Source: a virus | Strand: one strand, 5' to 3' | IMG/VR virus record: IMGVR_UViG_3300035698_007752 | Coordinates: 1-46,622 of that record | Length of the DNA: 46,622 nt | Shown: positions 32,698 to 40,776 of the stretch, one piece after another | How positions within the stretch are numbered: position 1 is the first letter of the stretch | Layout of the letters: each line of letters begins with the position of its first letter | Translations under genes and position numbers: made by a program | Notes under the pieces: model-generated | The model's input: the letters and a program-made list of their open reading frames with translations, nothing else | The model's database searches: none | What the model was told of the DNA's origin: nothing

Positions 32698-33714
32698 ATG
32701 GAGAAACAAACTAAAATTATTGCAGCCATCGTAACAATAGCAATGGTTGCACAAACACTCTCTTGCATTTATCTTGTTGCTGTTCTTTCAAGTAACAATG
32801 TACAGCAAGACTTCAGCGGTGGAGGAGGTAACATTCTTTCTCTTCAAACAGATGATGTTATACCAAGACAAGTCTCATCAACAAATATCAGTGCTACTAA
32901 GACTGCACTAGACGTTACTCTACCAGGAGGAACACAAGGTGCTCCAATGGATAACGTTACTGACTTAGCACTTGCTACTAGTTCTAGTGGTTCTCTAGCT
33001 ACTGGTACTTATTACTTTGTTCTAACATCAGTCGATGGTACTGGTGGAGAGACACTTCAATCTGATGAAGTAACATGTAGTCCAATAGGAGAAGGATTAA
33101 CAGGTGCACCAGTTGGATGTACTGCTACACTTACAGTAAATCCTCTAGCAGTAAGTACAAGATTATGGGTTGCAACTTCAACTGGAGTTTACTACGGTTA
33201 TGTCGCAGCTACTAGTACAACATTCGTTGGTTCTTTAACTTCACTAACTGCTGCAACAATTCCAGTTGCAAATACTGCATTCGATACTTTACCAATTGCT
33301 AGATATAAAGCTACACCACCAACATTGGTAGATGGACAAGTTATAGCTTTATTGTTAGATATACTTGGTAATATTAAAGTTACAATGGCCACAGTATTAG
33401 ATTATGTTAATGACTCAATCACTACTTATAGAGCAGGAAACTCTTATAGTTATGTTGCCGCACCTGCCGCGAATACAGTTGTAAAAGCTACAGCAGGTAC
33501 TTTATCTAAGATTATTGTTGGAGCTTATGTATCAGGTGGAACAATCGAATGTTCAGATCATGCTACAGATGGTGATGGAAATGTAAAGATATTTATAACA
33601 CAAAATTCATCTACATCTACAATGCCAATGGTATTTGATATTAATGCTACATTCGCTACAGGGATCACTTGCGACACAATCGGTTCAACACAAGTAACAT
33701 TTTTATATCGTTAA
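32698..33714 (+). CDS. exported or membrane-anchored beta-rich protein
   Basis: 338 residues. N-terminal segment IIAAIVTIAMVAQTLSCIYL after MEKQTK is a signal anchor; TLSC is not a good lipobox. After a Gly-rich linker (FSGGGGN) comes a Ser/Thr-rich, fibronectin-like middle (ATGTYYFVLTSVDGTGGETL, then CTATLTVNPLAVSTRLWVAT). The C-terminal ~100 residues resemble a small beta domain ending TQVTFLYR. It could be a surface fibre, or a secreted decoy or adhesin. Confidence 0.7.
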   Translation: MEKQTKIIAAIVTIAMVAQTLSCIYLVAVLSSNNVQQDFSGGGGNILSLQTDDVIPRQVSSTNISATKTALDVTLPGGTQGAPMDNVTDLALATSSSGSLATGTYYFVLTSVDGTGGETLQSDEVTCSPIGEGLTGAPVGCTATLTVNPLAVSTRLWVATSTGVYYGYVAATSTTFVGSLTSLTAATIPVANTAFDTLPIARYKATPPTLVDGQVIALLLDILGNIKVTMATVLDYVNDSITTYRAGNSYSYVAAPAANTVVKATAGTLSKIIVGAYVSGGTIECSDHATDGDGNVKIFITQNSSTSTMPMVFDINATFATGITCDTIGSTQVTFLYR

Positions 33715-33734
33715 TTTAATAATAAAATAAATAT

Positions 33735-34034
33735 ATGAGATTTAAAATAACAGAAGTTGATGTAGATGCAAACAATAAAGTTGCTGTTAAAGTAGATTAC
33801 ATCAAAAATGGCGTAATAATTAAAGATGTTAAGTATTACGAGAATACAGAAACACAAGCTAACATTGTAAAAGATATTAAATCTACTTCTCCTAGTGATG
33901 ATACTTTAGAAGAAGAAGCTACAAAATTAGCAGAAGAAACAAAGACAAATAGCCTTATTGAAAAATTAACTACTGATTTAATCGGTGTAGTTAAAACATT
34001 TGATCCTGCAAACTTTAATAATGAAGAATTATAA
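33735..34034 (+). CDS. small hypothetical protein
   Basis: 99 residues. Beta-rich first half (FKITEVDVDANNKVAVKVDY, then IIKDVKYYENTETQANIV), helical acidic second half (TLEEEATKLAEETKTNSLIE). No signal peptide. Four bases before the LamG protein start. Confidence 0.6.
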   Translation: MRFKITEVDVDANNKVAVKVDYIKNGVIIKDVKYYENTETQANIVKDIKSTSPSDDTLEEEATKLAEETKTNSLIEKLTTDLIGVVKTFDPANFNNEEL

Positions 34035-34038
34035 TAAT

Positions 34039-36075
34039 ATGAAAAAGAAATTAACAATATTAGCACTCTCAACACTAGCAATACTATTGGTAAGTTCTTA
34101 TATTATTGCAGGGGATAGAGAGAATATAGTAGCAACCTCAACACCAAGAATGGCTATTGATAATGAGGCTGTTAGTAGTTTGTTGTTTGATGGGAGTGGA
34201 GATTATGTAAATATTGGTAGTTCGACAACAATTAATAATACTTCATCATTTACATTCTCAACATTAATCAATCCATCAGCATTTAGTAACACTTTCTTTA
34301 TAAAAGGTAGGGGAGGTGTGAGTGGTTATGGTTTAAAGATTGGTTCAGGAGGTGGGTTAAATATTACAAAGAATGGTGTTATAGATTTAACAACAACAGT
34401 TAAGGATTTTGAAATAGGGGAATGGTCTTTAGCAACAGTAGTATTTAATGCAGATAATACAATAGATGTATATGTAGATAGTGTTTTAGCACATAGCTAT
34501 AGCAATACATCAGCAATAGTGAGTAGCGAAACATTAAATGGTTACATTGGTGCAGATGCAAATGGAGCGGGTGTTTTATCAACATTTTTTAGTGGAAAAA
34601 TAAAAAATACAATGATTTGGAATAAAATATTAACACAAGCAGAGATTACAAATTTATATTATAACAATATAATACCTACTGAAAATCTTTCACTTAATCT
34701 AGACCTAAACGAAGCCACAGGCACCACAGCCTTTGACACTTCAGGAAACTCTAACAATGGAACTATCACAGGATCTATATGGTCAACAGACGTACCTAGC
34801 AAAGCAAGAGCAACAACTACAACAAGACAAGTAGTAGTAGATGATAAGGCTAGTTTGTTGTTTGATGGATCAAATGATTACATAGAATTGCCAAAAATAA
34901 ATGCCGTAGGAGAAAGTGATTTGACTTGGGGCGGTACATTCTTAATGACGGAAAAGGCAAGTGATGATTTATTTTCAAGACCAGCAGGAGTTTCTACAAG
35001 AATTGAAATAACAGCAGGTGGGCAATTTAGTTCCGATATAGGATTAACTACTACAAGCATTACTGGCGTATCTGGAGGAAGATATGAAATAGGTAAATGG
35101 TACCAAGTATATTCAGTATTAGACTCTGGTACTTTAAACTTATATGTGAATGGATTATTAGTAGCAACAGATGCTACTGGCTCAGGAACAGTAAGCCAGG
35201 ACGTTAATCAATTCTGGAATATTGCAACGCTTAACGGTGGGGCTTTTTCAAAAATATATTGCACTGAAGCAAAGATGTATGTTGGAACTGCACTAACAGC
35301 AACCCAAATTTCTGATTTATATTACAATAATATAACACCAACAACAGGATTAGTTATGAACTTACCTCTAAACGAAGGGGCAGGAGCTACAGCATACGAC
35401 ACATCAGGAAACTCAAACAACGGAACAATAACAGGAGCTACATGGAGTTCAGACACACCATCACAAAAAAGAAAAGTAGTTAATGGTAATTTAATTGAGA
35501 ATGGAGATTTTGAATATGCACCACCTTTTGTTGCAGTTCAGACATCGGATGGTTGGATTGACGGAACAGCTAGTGGTGGTGGAGCTGGTGCGAATATAAA
35601 TCCAATAAAATGGTACTTAAATTTAAACGGAACATCAGATGTACAATTTGCAACTTCAACAACATATTCTGGAGATTATTCTTTAAGATTGTCTACAAGG
35701 GATACAAATACAGCTTTTATAGAAGTACATTATAATGATACAGGACATTATTCTAGTGGTTTAGTAGTAGAACCTTCAACTTCATACACATTAACTCATT
35801 GGATGAAAACAGATTATGTTAGTGGAGATTCTGGCGATGGTGCATTGATTGCGGTACCTCAAGGAGACGGGCAAGGAACAGGTGTTACAACTTCTAATAG
35901 TACAAAAGTAAAAACAACAACAGGTTGGACTAAATATACTACAGTATTTACAACCAATTCAGCTACAAGAGAAGTTAATATCGAACCAAGAATATATGGA
36001 CACACAGGCACAGGAACACTAATAATGGACGCATGGTTCGATGACATAGTATTAAAGAAAACATCAGACTTATAA
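34039..36075 (+). CDS. exported protein with two LamG domains and a CBM-like C-terminus
   Basis: 678 residues from the ATG at 34039. A signal peptide (MKKKLTILALSTLAILLVSS, cleavage probably near IIAG) precedes two concanavalin/LamG domains: SLLFDGSGDYVNIG to LNLDLNEATGTTAFDTSGNS (~45-245) and SLLFDGSNDYIELPK to MNLPLNEGAGATAYDTSGNS (~271-470). Both end in near-identical SGNSNNGTITG, so the pair arose by duplication. The C-terminal ~190 residues (LIENGDFEYAPPF onward) resemble a carbohydrate-binding jelly-roll. It probably binds glycans on the host or another surface. LamG-rich secreted proteins are frequent in Patescibacteria and their viruses as I recall them. Confidence 0.8.
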   Translation: MKKKLTILALSTLAILLVSSYIIAGDRENIVATSTPRMAIDNEAVSSLLFDGSGDYVNIGSSTTINNTSSFTFSTLINPSAFSNTFFIKGRGGVSGYGLKIGSGGGLNITKNGVIDLTTTVKDFEIGEWSLATVVFNADNTIDVYVDSVLAHSYSNTSAIVSSETLNGYIGADANGAGVLSTFFSGKIKNTMIWNKILTQAEITNLYYNNIIPTENLSLNLDLNEATGTTAFDTSGNSNNGTITGSIWSTDVPSKARATTTTRQVVVDDKASLLFDGSNDYIELPKINAVGESDLTWGGTFLMTEKASDDLFSRPAGVSTRIEITAGGQFSSDIGLTTTSITGVSGGRYEIGKWYQVYSVLDSGTLNLYVNGLLVATDATGSGTVSQDVNQFWNIATLNGGAFSKIYCTEAKMYVGTALTATQISDLYYNNITPTTGLVMNLPLNEGAGATAYDTSGNSNNGTITGATWSSDTPSQKRKVVNGNLIENGDFEYAPPFVAVQTSDGWIDGTASGGGAGANINPIKWYLNLNGTSDVQFATSTTYSGDYSLRLSTRDTNTAFIEVHYNDTGHYSSGLVVEPSTSYTLTHWMKTDYVSGDSGDGALIAVPQGDGQGTGVTTSNSTKVKTTTGWTKYTTVFTTNSATREVNIEPRIYGHTGTGTLIMDAWFDDIVLKKTSDL

Positions 36076-36087
36076 TTAAATAAATAT

Positions 36088-36147
36088 ATGAAAAATTTTT
36101 TATCACTAATAATAATCTCATTATGGGAGCAGGTATATTTGAAATAA
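36088..36147 (+). pseudogene. 19-codon remnant with signal-like start
   Basis: MKNFLSLIIIS begins in a standard AAATATATG leader but reaches TAA at 36145. A +2 shift after about residue 11 would give IMGAGIFEISYLHD before another stop. Either a truncated exported gene, a real tiny membrane peptide, or an assembly indel. Confidence 0.35.
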
Positions 36148-36188
36148 GTTATCTACATGACTAAGTTAATTATTAATATAAATCGCTT

Positions 36189-36488
36189 ATGGCAATTCTA
36201 ACAGCAATCATGCTCGCATGTATTTCTCAAGCCGTGAAATTAATCATGAGAGTATCTGGAGTCTCAAAGAGGGCTTCAATGTATATCGTTTTTGGTATAC
36301 TATTCATTTTAACATTAATCTTTACTGCTGGTAAAACTACAGGTTTCATTACGCAAGAAACAATTACACTAGCAAGTACAATCTTCTTCGGAGCAATCGG
36401 TGCCTACGAAATGCTACTGAACAAGACAGGTCTTGACAGTCTCATGAAAAACATTACTGAGATAAAGAGATCTGACGACAAATCTTGA
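36189..36488 (+). CDS. holin-like membrane protein
   Basis: 99 residues with two clear transmembrane segments (SMYIVFGILFILTLIFTA and ITLASTIFFGAIGAYEMLL), separated by a short loop, plus an amphipathic N-terminal segment (ILTAIMLACISQAVKLIMRV) that may be a third. Charged C-terminus (ITEIKRSDDKS). Size and topology fit a class I/II holin. First of a three-gene lysis block with 36496 and the papain-like peptidase. Confidence 0.7.
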   Translation: MAILTAIMLACISQAVKLIMRVSGVSKRASMYIVFGILFILTLIFTAGKTTGFITQETITLASTIFFGAIGAYEMLLNKTGLDSLMKNITEIKRSDDKS

Positions 36489-36495
36489 TCGTCAC

Positions 36496-36777
36496 GTGGA
36501 CGTATCAGAAATCATACAATTAATAATATCGGTTGCAACATTAGTTGGTTTAGTCATAGGTTTTTATAAATACTTTAGAGATCCAGATGTAAAAGCCCAA
36601 GAAGAAATCAAATTGATTAAGCAAGGTTGTCTCCTTCGGCACGAGACAATCGATAAGAATATTGTATTAATTAAAGAGAATCATCTTAAGCACATTGAGA
36701 AAAGTATATCTAATATGCAAGGAGATATCAAAGGTATTCTTGCTGTGCTAGAATTCTTAAAAACTAATAAAAAATAG
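36496..36777 (+). CDS. membrane protein of lysis block, GTG start
   Basis: 93 residues. One N-terminal transmembrane segment (IIQLIISVATLVGLVIGFYK) and a charged, helical C-terminal tail (IKENHLKHIEKSISNMQGDI). GTG start 7 bases after the holin-like stop. Such proteins are found as second holins, antiholins or spanin-like components; the single Cys (KQGCLLRHE) is not a lipobox. Role inferred from position. Confidence 0.65.
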   Translation: MDVSEIIQLIISVATLVGLVIGFYKYFRDPDVKAQEEIKLIKQGCLLRHETIDKNIVLIKENHLKHIEKSISNMQGDIKGILAVLEFLKTNKK

Positions 36778-36780
36778 ATT

Positions 36781-37776
36781 ATGAACAAAGCAACAGAAGT
36801 ACTGTTGAAGCAGTATCATACTATTTCAACATTAAACGTTAAAGACAGAGGAGTTGATTTAGATTCAGAAGTAAAAGCAGCTGGACCAAGAGACTACCAA
36901 TACGCAGATCATTTTGAAGCTGACGTATTTGGAGCAGTTCTCCCAAGCACTTTCCTTAGAACTCTAAATCAATTACCAAGGTTTCCATTCCAGAATTCTA
37001 TACTCAGTTGCGTAAGTAGTACTTGTACATTCATCAATTCTTATAATTCAAAGAAAGAAGGTAATGATGTATTCCTTGGATGGAGATACCCATACTCTCA
37101 GGTACCACATTACGCTGGAGGTACAAGTGTTCGGGATAATCTAAACATTCTAAAGAAGAAAGGACAATGTGAGAATAACTTTCTACCAGAAGATAAATAC
37201 TTCTTAGGTGAAAGAGCAATGCAAAATCCTAAGTACATTTCACATGATGCTCATAGGAACGCTAAAGCTTACAAGATTAAAGCTTACTACTTTCTCAAGA
37301 CATGGAGTGAAGTAGAAATGAAGAGTGCAATACTTAATGCTCCTATTGGTATTGGACTTTGGGTAGGGTACAATTGGTACAGGACTCCTACTTCTCAGCC
37401 TATACAATTTGATGGGCATAAGAGATTCGGTCACTTAGTCTCAATCGTTGGCTGGACAGAGAAGGGTTGGTTAATGGCAGATTGGGACGGGAGAGGAATT
37501 AAATTATTAAGTTATAAATATCCATTATCATTAGCTTTCGCAATAAGAGATTTGAGCGATAAGCTTAAAGGCAAATCTATGAAACCATATAAATTAGAAA
37601 ACACAAGTCGCTTATTGGTTATTCTACCTAATGGTAAATATCAATTCATATCATCACCTACCCAATGGAGAGCATTGAATGAGAAAGGATTATTACTTGG
37701 AGCAACTCAGATAATGAAAGAAGAGGATCTTAAAAAATTAACACTCGATGAAGAGCCAATCATCGTAGCAAAATAA
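36781..37776 (+). CDS. papain-like (C1) cysteine peptidase, candidate endolysin
   Basis: 331 residues. The papain tetrad is visible with exact spacing: Q71 and C77 in FQNSILSCVSS (six apart, as Q19-C25 in papain), H218 in FGHLVSIVGW, and D234 in LMADWDGRG (16 after the His, as H159-N175). The Asn is replaced by Asp. N-terminal ~60 residues may be a pro-region. C-terminal ~90 residues are an extra small domain (LVILPNGKYQFISSPTQWRA). Position right after two small membrane proteins makes it the best endolysin candidate, cutting peptide cross-links or an S-layer. A head-maturation protease is an alternative, but it is far from head genes. No signal peptide, so a holin would be needed. Confidence 0.8.
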   Translation: MNKATEVLLKQYHTISTLNVKDRGVDLDSEVKAAGPRDYQYADHFEADVFGAVLPSTFLRTLNQLPRFPFQNSILSCVSSTCTFINSYNSKKEGNDVFLGWRYPYSQVPHYAGGTSVRDNLNILKKKGQCENNFLPEDKYFLGERAMQNPKYISHDAHRNAKAYKIKAYYFLKTWSEVEMKSAILNAPIGIGLWVGYNWYRTPTSQPIQFDGHKRFGHLVSIVGWTEKGWLMADWDGRGIKLLSYKYPLSLAFAIRDLSDKLKGKSMKPYKLENTSRLLVILPNGKYQFISSPTQWRALNEKGLLLGATQIMKEEDLKKLTLDEEPIIVAK

Positions 37777-37777
37777 T

Positions 37778-38965
37778 ATGCAAGAAATATTATATTCAGA
37801 TCTAGCATCTGAGCTACAGGGTCAGTTAGGATCTACTGGTAATATTAAAGTACCTACTTCTACACAACGTGCAATCTTCAATAGAGTATTAGATGATTTA
37901 TCTTTATACGCTAATTGGAAATTCTGCATACGTAGAACAAACTTTAATTACCTACCAGACCTGACCGAGTACAATATGAGAAGCTACGTTGGTCTACAAG
38001 ATTACAAGTCTCCCTATCTATTAGGTGGAATTGGGGTTGTAGATGATAAGAGCTTTCATCCTGGAAATAACAGAGTACGCAGAGAGGCTAACAATAAGCT
38101 AAGTTCTTCCTTTAATAGGTTGGCTCCAACTATGCTTGATGGAGATCATTACTTATTAGTTAAGATGAACCAAGGTCATTCACTAAGGTTAGCTTCTCTA
38201 GATTCTCCTACTGAAGATGGAGAATGGGAAAAGATCGGTGATGCTGAAGCACCAGCCACAGATAATGTAGAATACAGACAAGGATCTGCTTCTCTGAAGT
38301 TTAGAGCAGACACAGATTTAGCAACTGGATATGCTGGTATAGAAAATTCAACAAGGATCGCAGCAGATCTCTCAGACTATGTAGATGCAAGTTCACACCT
38401 AGTTAAAATCTACATACCAGCATCTGGAGTTACTAGTGTTACAATATACTTTGGCTCAAGTACTACTGCATACTGGGCAGTCTCAGTTTCTACACCGATT
38501 AATAAATCTTCAATTCAAGTTGGATGGAATTACTTTAAATTTGACTGGGAGAATGCTACACAGATTGGTTCACCAGATTCTAGTAATGTAAAATACTTAG
38601 CAGCTAGATGTAATTATGTCTCTGCTACTTATACGGATAATGCATTATTCAGAATTGATGACTGGACTATTAACCAAAGATTTCAATTAGACTTTGATTA
38701 CTTTTCTTCTTACATGGTAATTGATACTGATGGAAACTGGAAACAAAGATTCACAGAGACTACAGATTACTTTGCTGGTCCAAGAGATACTATGATTGCT
38801 TTATCTGCTATGGCTTTCAACCAAGCACTTATCGCTAGTAGGAGAATTAGTAAAGATGAGAAGAACGAAGCAAGACTTAGATATACAGAATTGAAAGCTA
38901 GGATGAAACATAACTATGGACAGAGTCAACAAAGAGGTCCTAAGAAAATTAATATAAAAAGATAA
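37778..38965 (+). CDS. head-tail connector/tail hub A with inserted sugar-binding-like domain
   Basis: 395 residues. N-terminal ~90 (LYSDLASELQGQLGSTGNIK, then IFNRVLDDLSLYANWKF) and C-terminal ~70 helices (MIALSAMAFNQALIASRRIS, then EARLRYTELKARMKHNYG) form the adaptor type seen before the tail hub in podoviruses. Between them, residues ~145-300 (EYRQGSASLKFRADTDLATG, VTSVTIYFGSSTTAYW, YFKFDWENATQI) look like an inserted carbohydrate-binding jelly-roll. Starts one base after the peptidase stop, overlapping reading is coupled. Likely sits below the portal. Confidence 0.7.
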   Translation: MQEILYSDLASELQGQLGSTGNIKVPTSTQRAIFNRVLDDLSLYANWKFCIRRTNFNYLPDLTEYNMRSYVGLQDYKSPYLLGGIGVVDDKSFHPGNNRVRREANNKLSSSFNRLAPTMLDGDHYLLVKMNQGHSLRLASLDSPTEDGEWEKIGDAEAPATDNVEYRQGSASLKFRADTDLATGYAGIENSTRIAADLSDYVDASSHLVKIYIPASGVTSVTIYFGSSTTAYWAVSVSTPINKSSIQVGWNYFKFDWENATQIGSPDSSNVKYLAARCNYVSATYTDNALFRIDDWTINQRFQLDFDYFSSYMVIDTDGNWKQRFTETTDYFAGPRDTMIALSAMAFNQALIASRRISKDEKNEARLRYTELKARMKHNYGQSQQRGPKKINIKR

Positions 38966-38969
38966 CTAT

Positions 38970-40760
38970 ATGTCTCAAGTACTACAAAGAACAAAATTCA
39001 AGGGAATGTTCACTAAGAACCCAGTTACTAAGAATCACCCAGACACAGCATTCCTTGCTTGGAACGTCAAGATAAATGGAGAGGGGGTAGAACCAGTTAA
39101 GGGCTTCTCTCAATTCGGTGGTTCTGCACCAGCTTCTGGTCAGGCTATCATCGATGCGTTCACATTTACTTTAACGTCAGGTGAAGAGATTCCAATAAGA
39201 ATCAGAAAGGCTTCTGCTGAATGTGTTGTTGAATGGTTAGATTCTAATAGCAATGAGTGGTTCATTCTTCTACCTGGGTTATCAATAGCAAATCATTTCT
39301 CATTCTTTGATTTTAATACTAGTACTTCAAATGGTTTATACTTTGGTAACGGTCTACAAAACTATTCAGTATGGACTGGAATAAAAACAATACTTACTGC
39401 TGCAGTTACTGCTGCTGATACAAAAGTATATGCAGACATTACTGGCTTCCCTTCTTCTGGTACTATTATCTATAATGGAATAGAGATTGCATACACTTCA
39501 CTTGGTGCAGATCACTTCGTAGTTGGTAGTGCTCATGCTTCTATTGGAGCAACTGATGGGGTAGCAATAGCAGTTGACGATGCTACATATTCAGGAGTTG
39601 CTTTATCTAAGGTTATGATCTCAGCACAGAATAGAGCATGGCTCGTAGACGAAGATGACCCTAATGCTTTAGAGTATTCAGTTGAAGGAACTGCTACAGA
39701 TTTCACAGTTGATTCAAATAGAGCAGGAGCTGGTATCGAAGACTTCCCAATTGTTGGTGGAAGAATTACTGGGTTAGCAGCAAAGGACGATTACATATTT
39801 ATATTCAAAGAGAAAACTCTTATCTTATTCAGATGGGAATATCCAACTTCTATTACTAAGACTCCAGCATTCAAACATGTAGTAATGGGAGCAGACGTTG
39901 GAGCAATAAGCCATAGAGGTATTGCTAATGCTGGTAGTGAAATACTATACGTAACAAGGAACGGTATAAGATCTTTATCTAGAGATCTCTCGACTGACGA
40001 TTGGAATACTGACCCATTTACTAATATCATAGAACCTTCAATCAAGAATTTTGTATTTGATGAAGATTCAGTATCAGTCTACTATGAGAAAGAAGATGTA
40101 TTCTTATGTGCATGCAAATCTGATTCAAAGCAATCTAAGAATAATAGAGTTATAGCAAGATGGTATTACACAGATGCAGATGCTGAAGGTAACACAGTTA
40201 GAAAAAGTGGATTCTCTATATTAGATTGGACAGTAGATTCATGGTTCATCTACGGTGGTACTTTATACTTTGGTTCTTCAATGGATGGAGTAACATACAA
40301 AGCATTTGATGGTTATGGTAAAGATGGTACAACTCTTAAATCTATATACGCAGATAATAGAAATGATTATGGTTCAAAGAAAATAAAAGAAGCAGAATCA
40401 TACCAGGTCTTTGGATTAATCAAACCTGGTACTGAAATAGAATACGAAGTTGTATATGATGGAGGTAAACAAGCATCACAATACTTTACAATAAAAGCTG
40501 ATGCATCATATGTAACACAGAGTGCATTAAAAACTCTTGGAGCATTTAAGCTCGGAGAACAATTACTCGGTGGAACATTAGAAGACTCTGAAGATCTATT
40601 ACTATTTGACTTTACTAAAGAGTTACAGAACCAGAACTTCTATGACATACAGATAGTTAGAACACAGAGTAAGAATGGTGGATTCTTTAAGATATTCTTT
40701 GAGGGTCTAGTAAATCCAAACGAGGGATTTGATATACCATTAGACACATTCGATGATTAA
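38970..40760 (+). CDS. tail hub/stabilisation protein (P22 gp10 or T7 gp12-like)
   Basis: 596 residues, beta-rich, beta-propeller-like: repeated short strands from EPVKGFSQFGGSAPASGQAI through RAWLVDEDDPNALEYSVEGT, IVGGRITGLAAKDDYIFIFK and GAISHRGIANAGSEILYVTR. Residues ~140-200 (YADITGFPSSGTIIYNGIEI) form an inserted small domain. This is the layout of podoviral nozzle/tail stabilisation proteins. Four bases after the adaptor gene. No enzyme motif seen. Confidence 0.75.
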   Translation: MSQVLQRTKFKGMFTKNPVTKNHPDTAFLAWNVKINGEGVEPVKGFSQFGGSAPASGQAIIDAFTFTLTSGEEIPIRIRKASAECVVEWLDSNSNEWFILLPGLSIANHFSFFDFNTSTSNGLYFGNGLQNYSVWTGIKTILTAAVTAADTKVYADITGFPSSGTIIYNGIEIAYTSLGADHFVVGSAHASIGATDGVAIAVDDATYSGVALSKVMISAQNRAWLVDEDDPNALEYSVEGTATDFTVDSNRAGAGIEDFPIVGGRITGLAAKDDYIFIFKEKTLILFRWEYPTSITKTPAFKHVVMGADVGAISHRGIANAGSEILYVTRNGIRSLSRDLSTDDWNTDPFTNIIEPSIKNFVFDEDSVSVYYEKEDVFLCACKSDSKQSKNNRVIARWYYTDADAEGNTVRKSGFSILDWTVDSWFIYGGTLYFGSSMDGVTYKAFDGYGKDGTTLKSIYADNRNDYGSKKIKEAESYQVFGLIKPGTEIEYEVVYDGGKQASQYFTIKADASYVTQSALKTLGAFKLGEQLLGGTLEDSEDLLLFDFTKELQNQNFYDIQIVRTQSKNGGFFKIFFEGLVNPNEGFDIPLDTFDD

Positions 40761-40776
40761 TAAATTAAAATAAATT

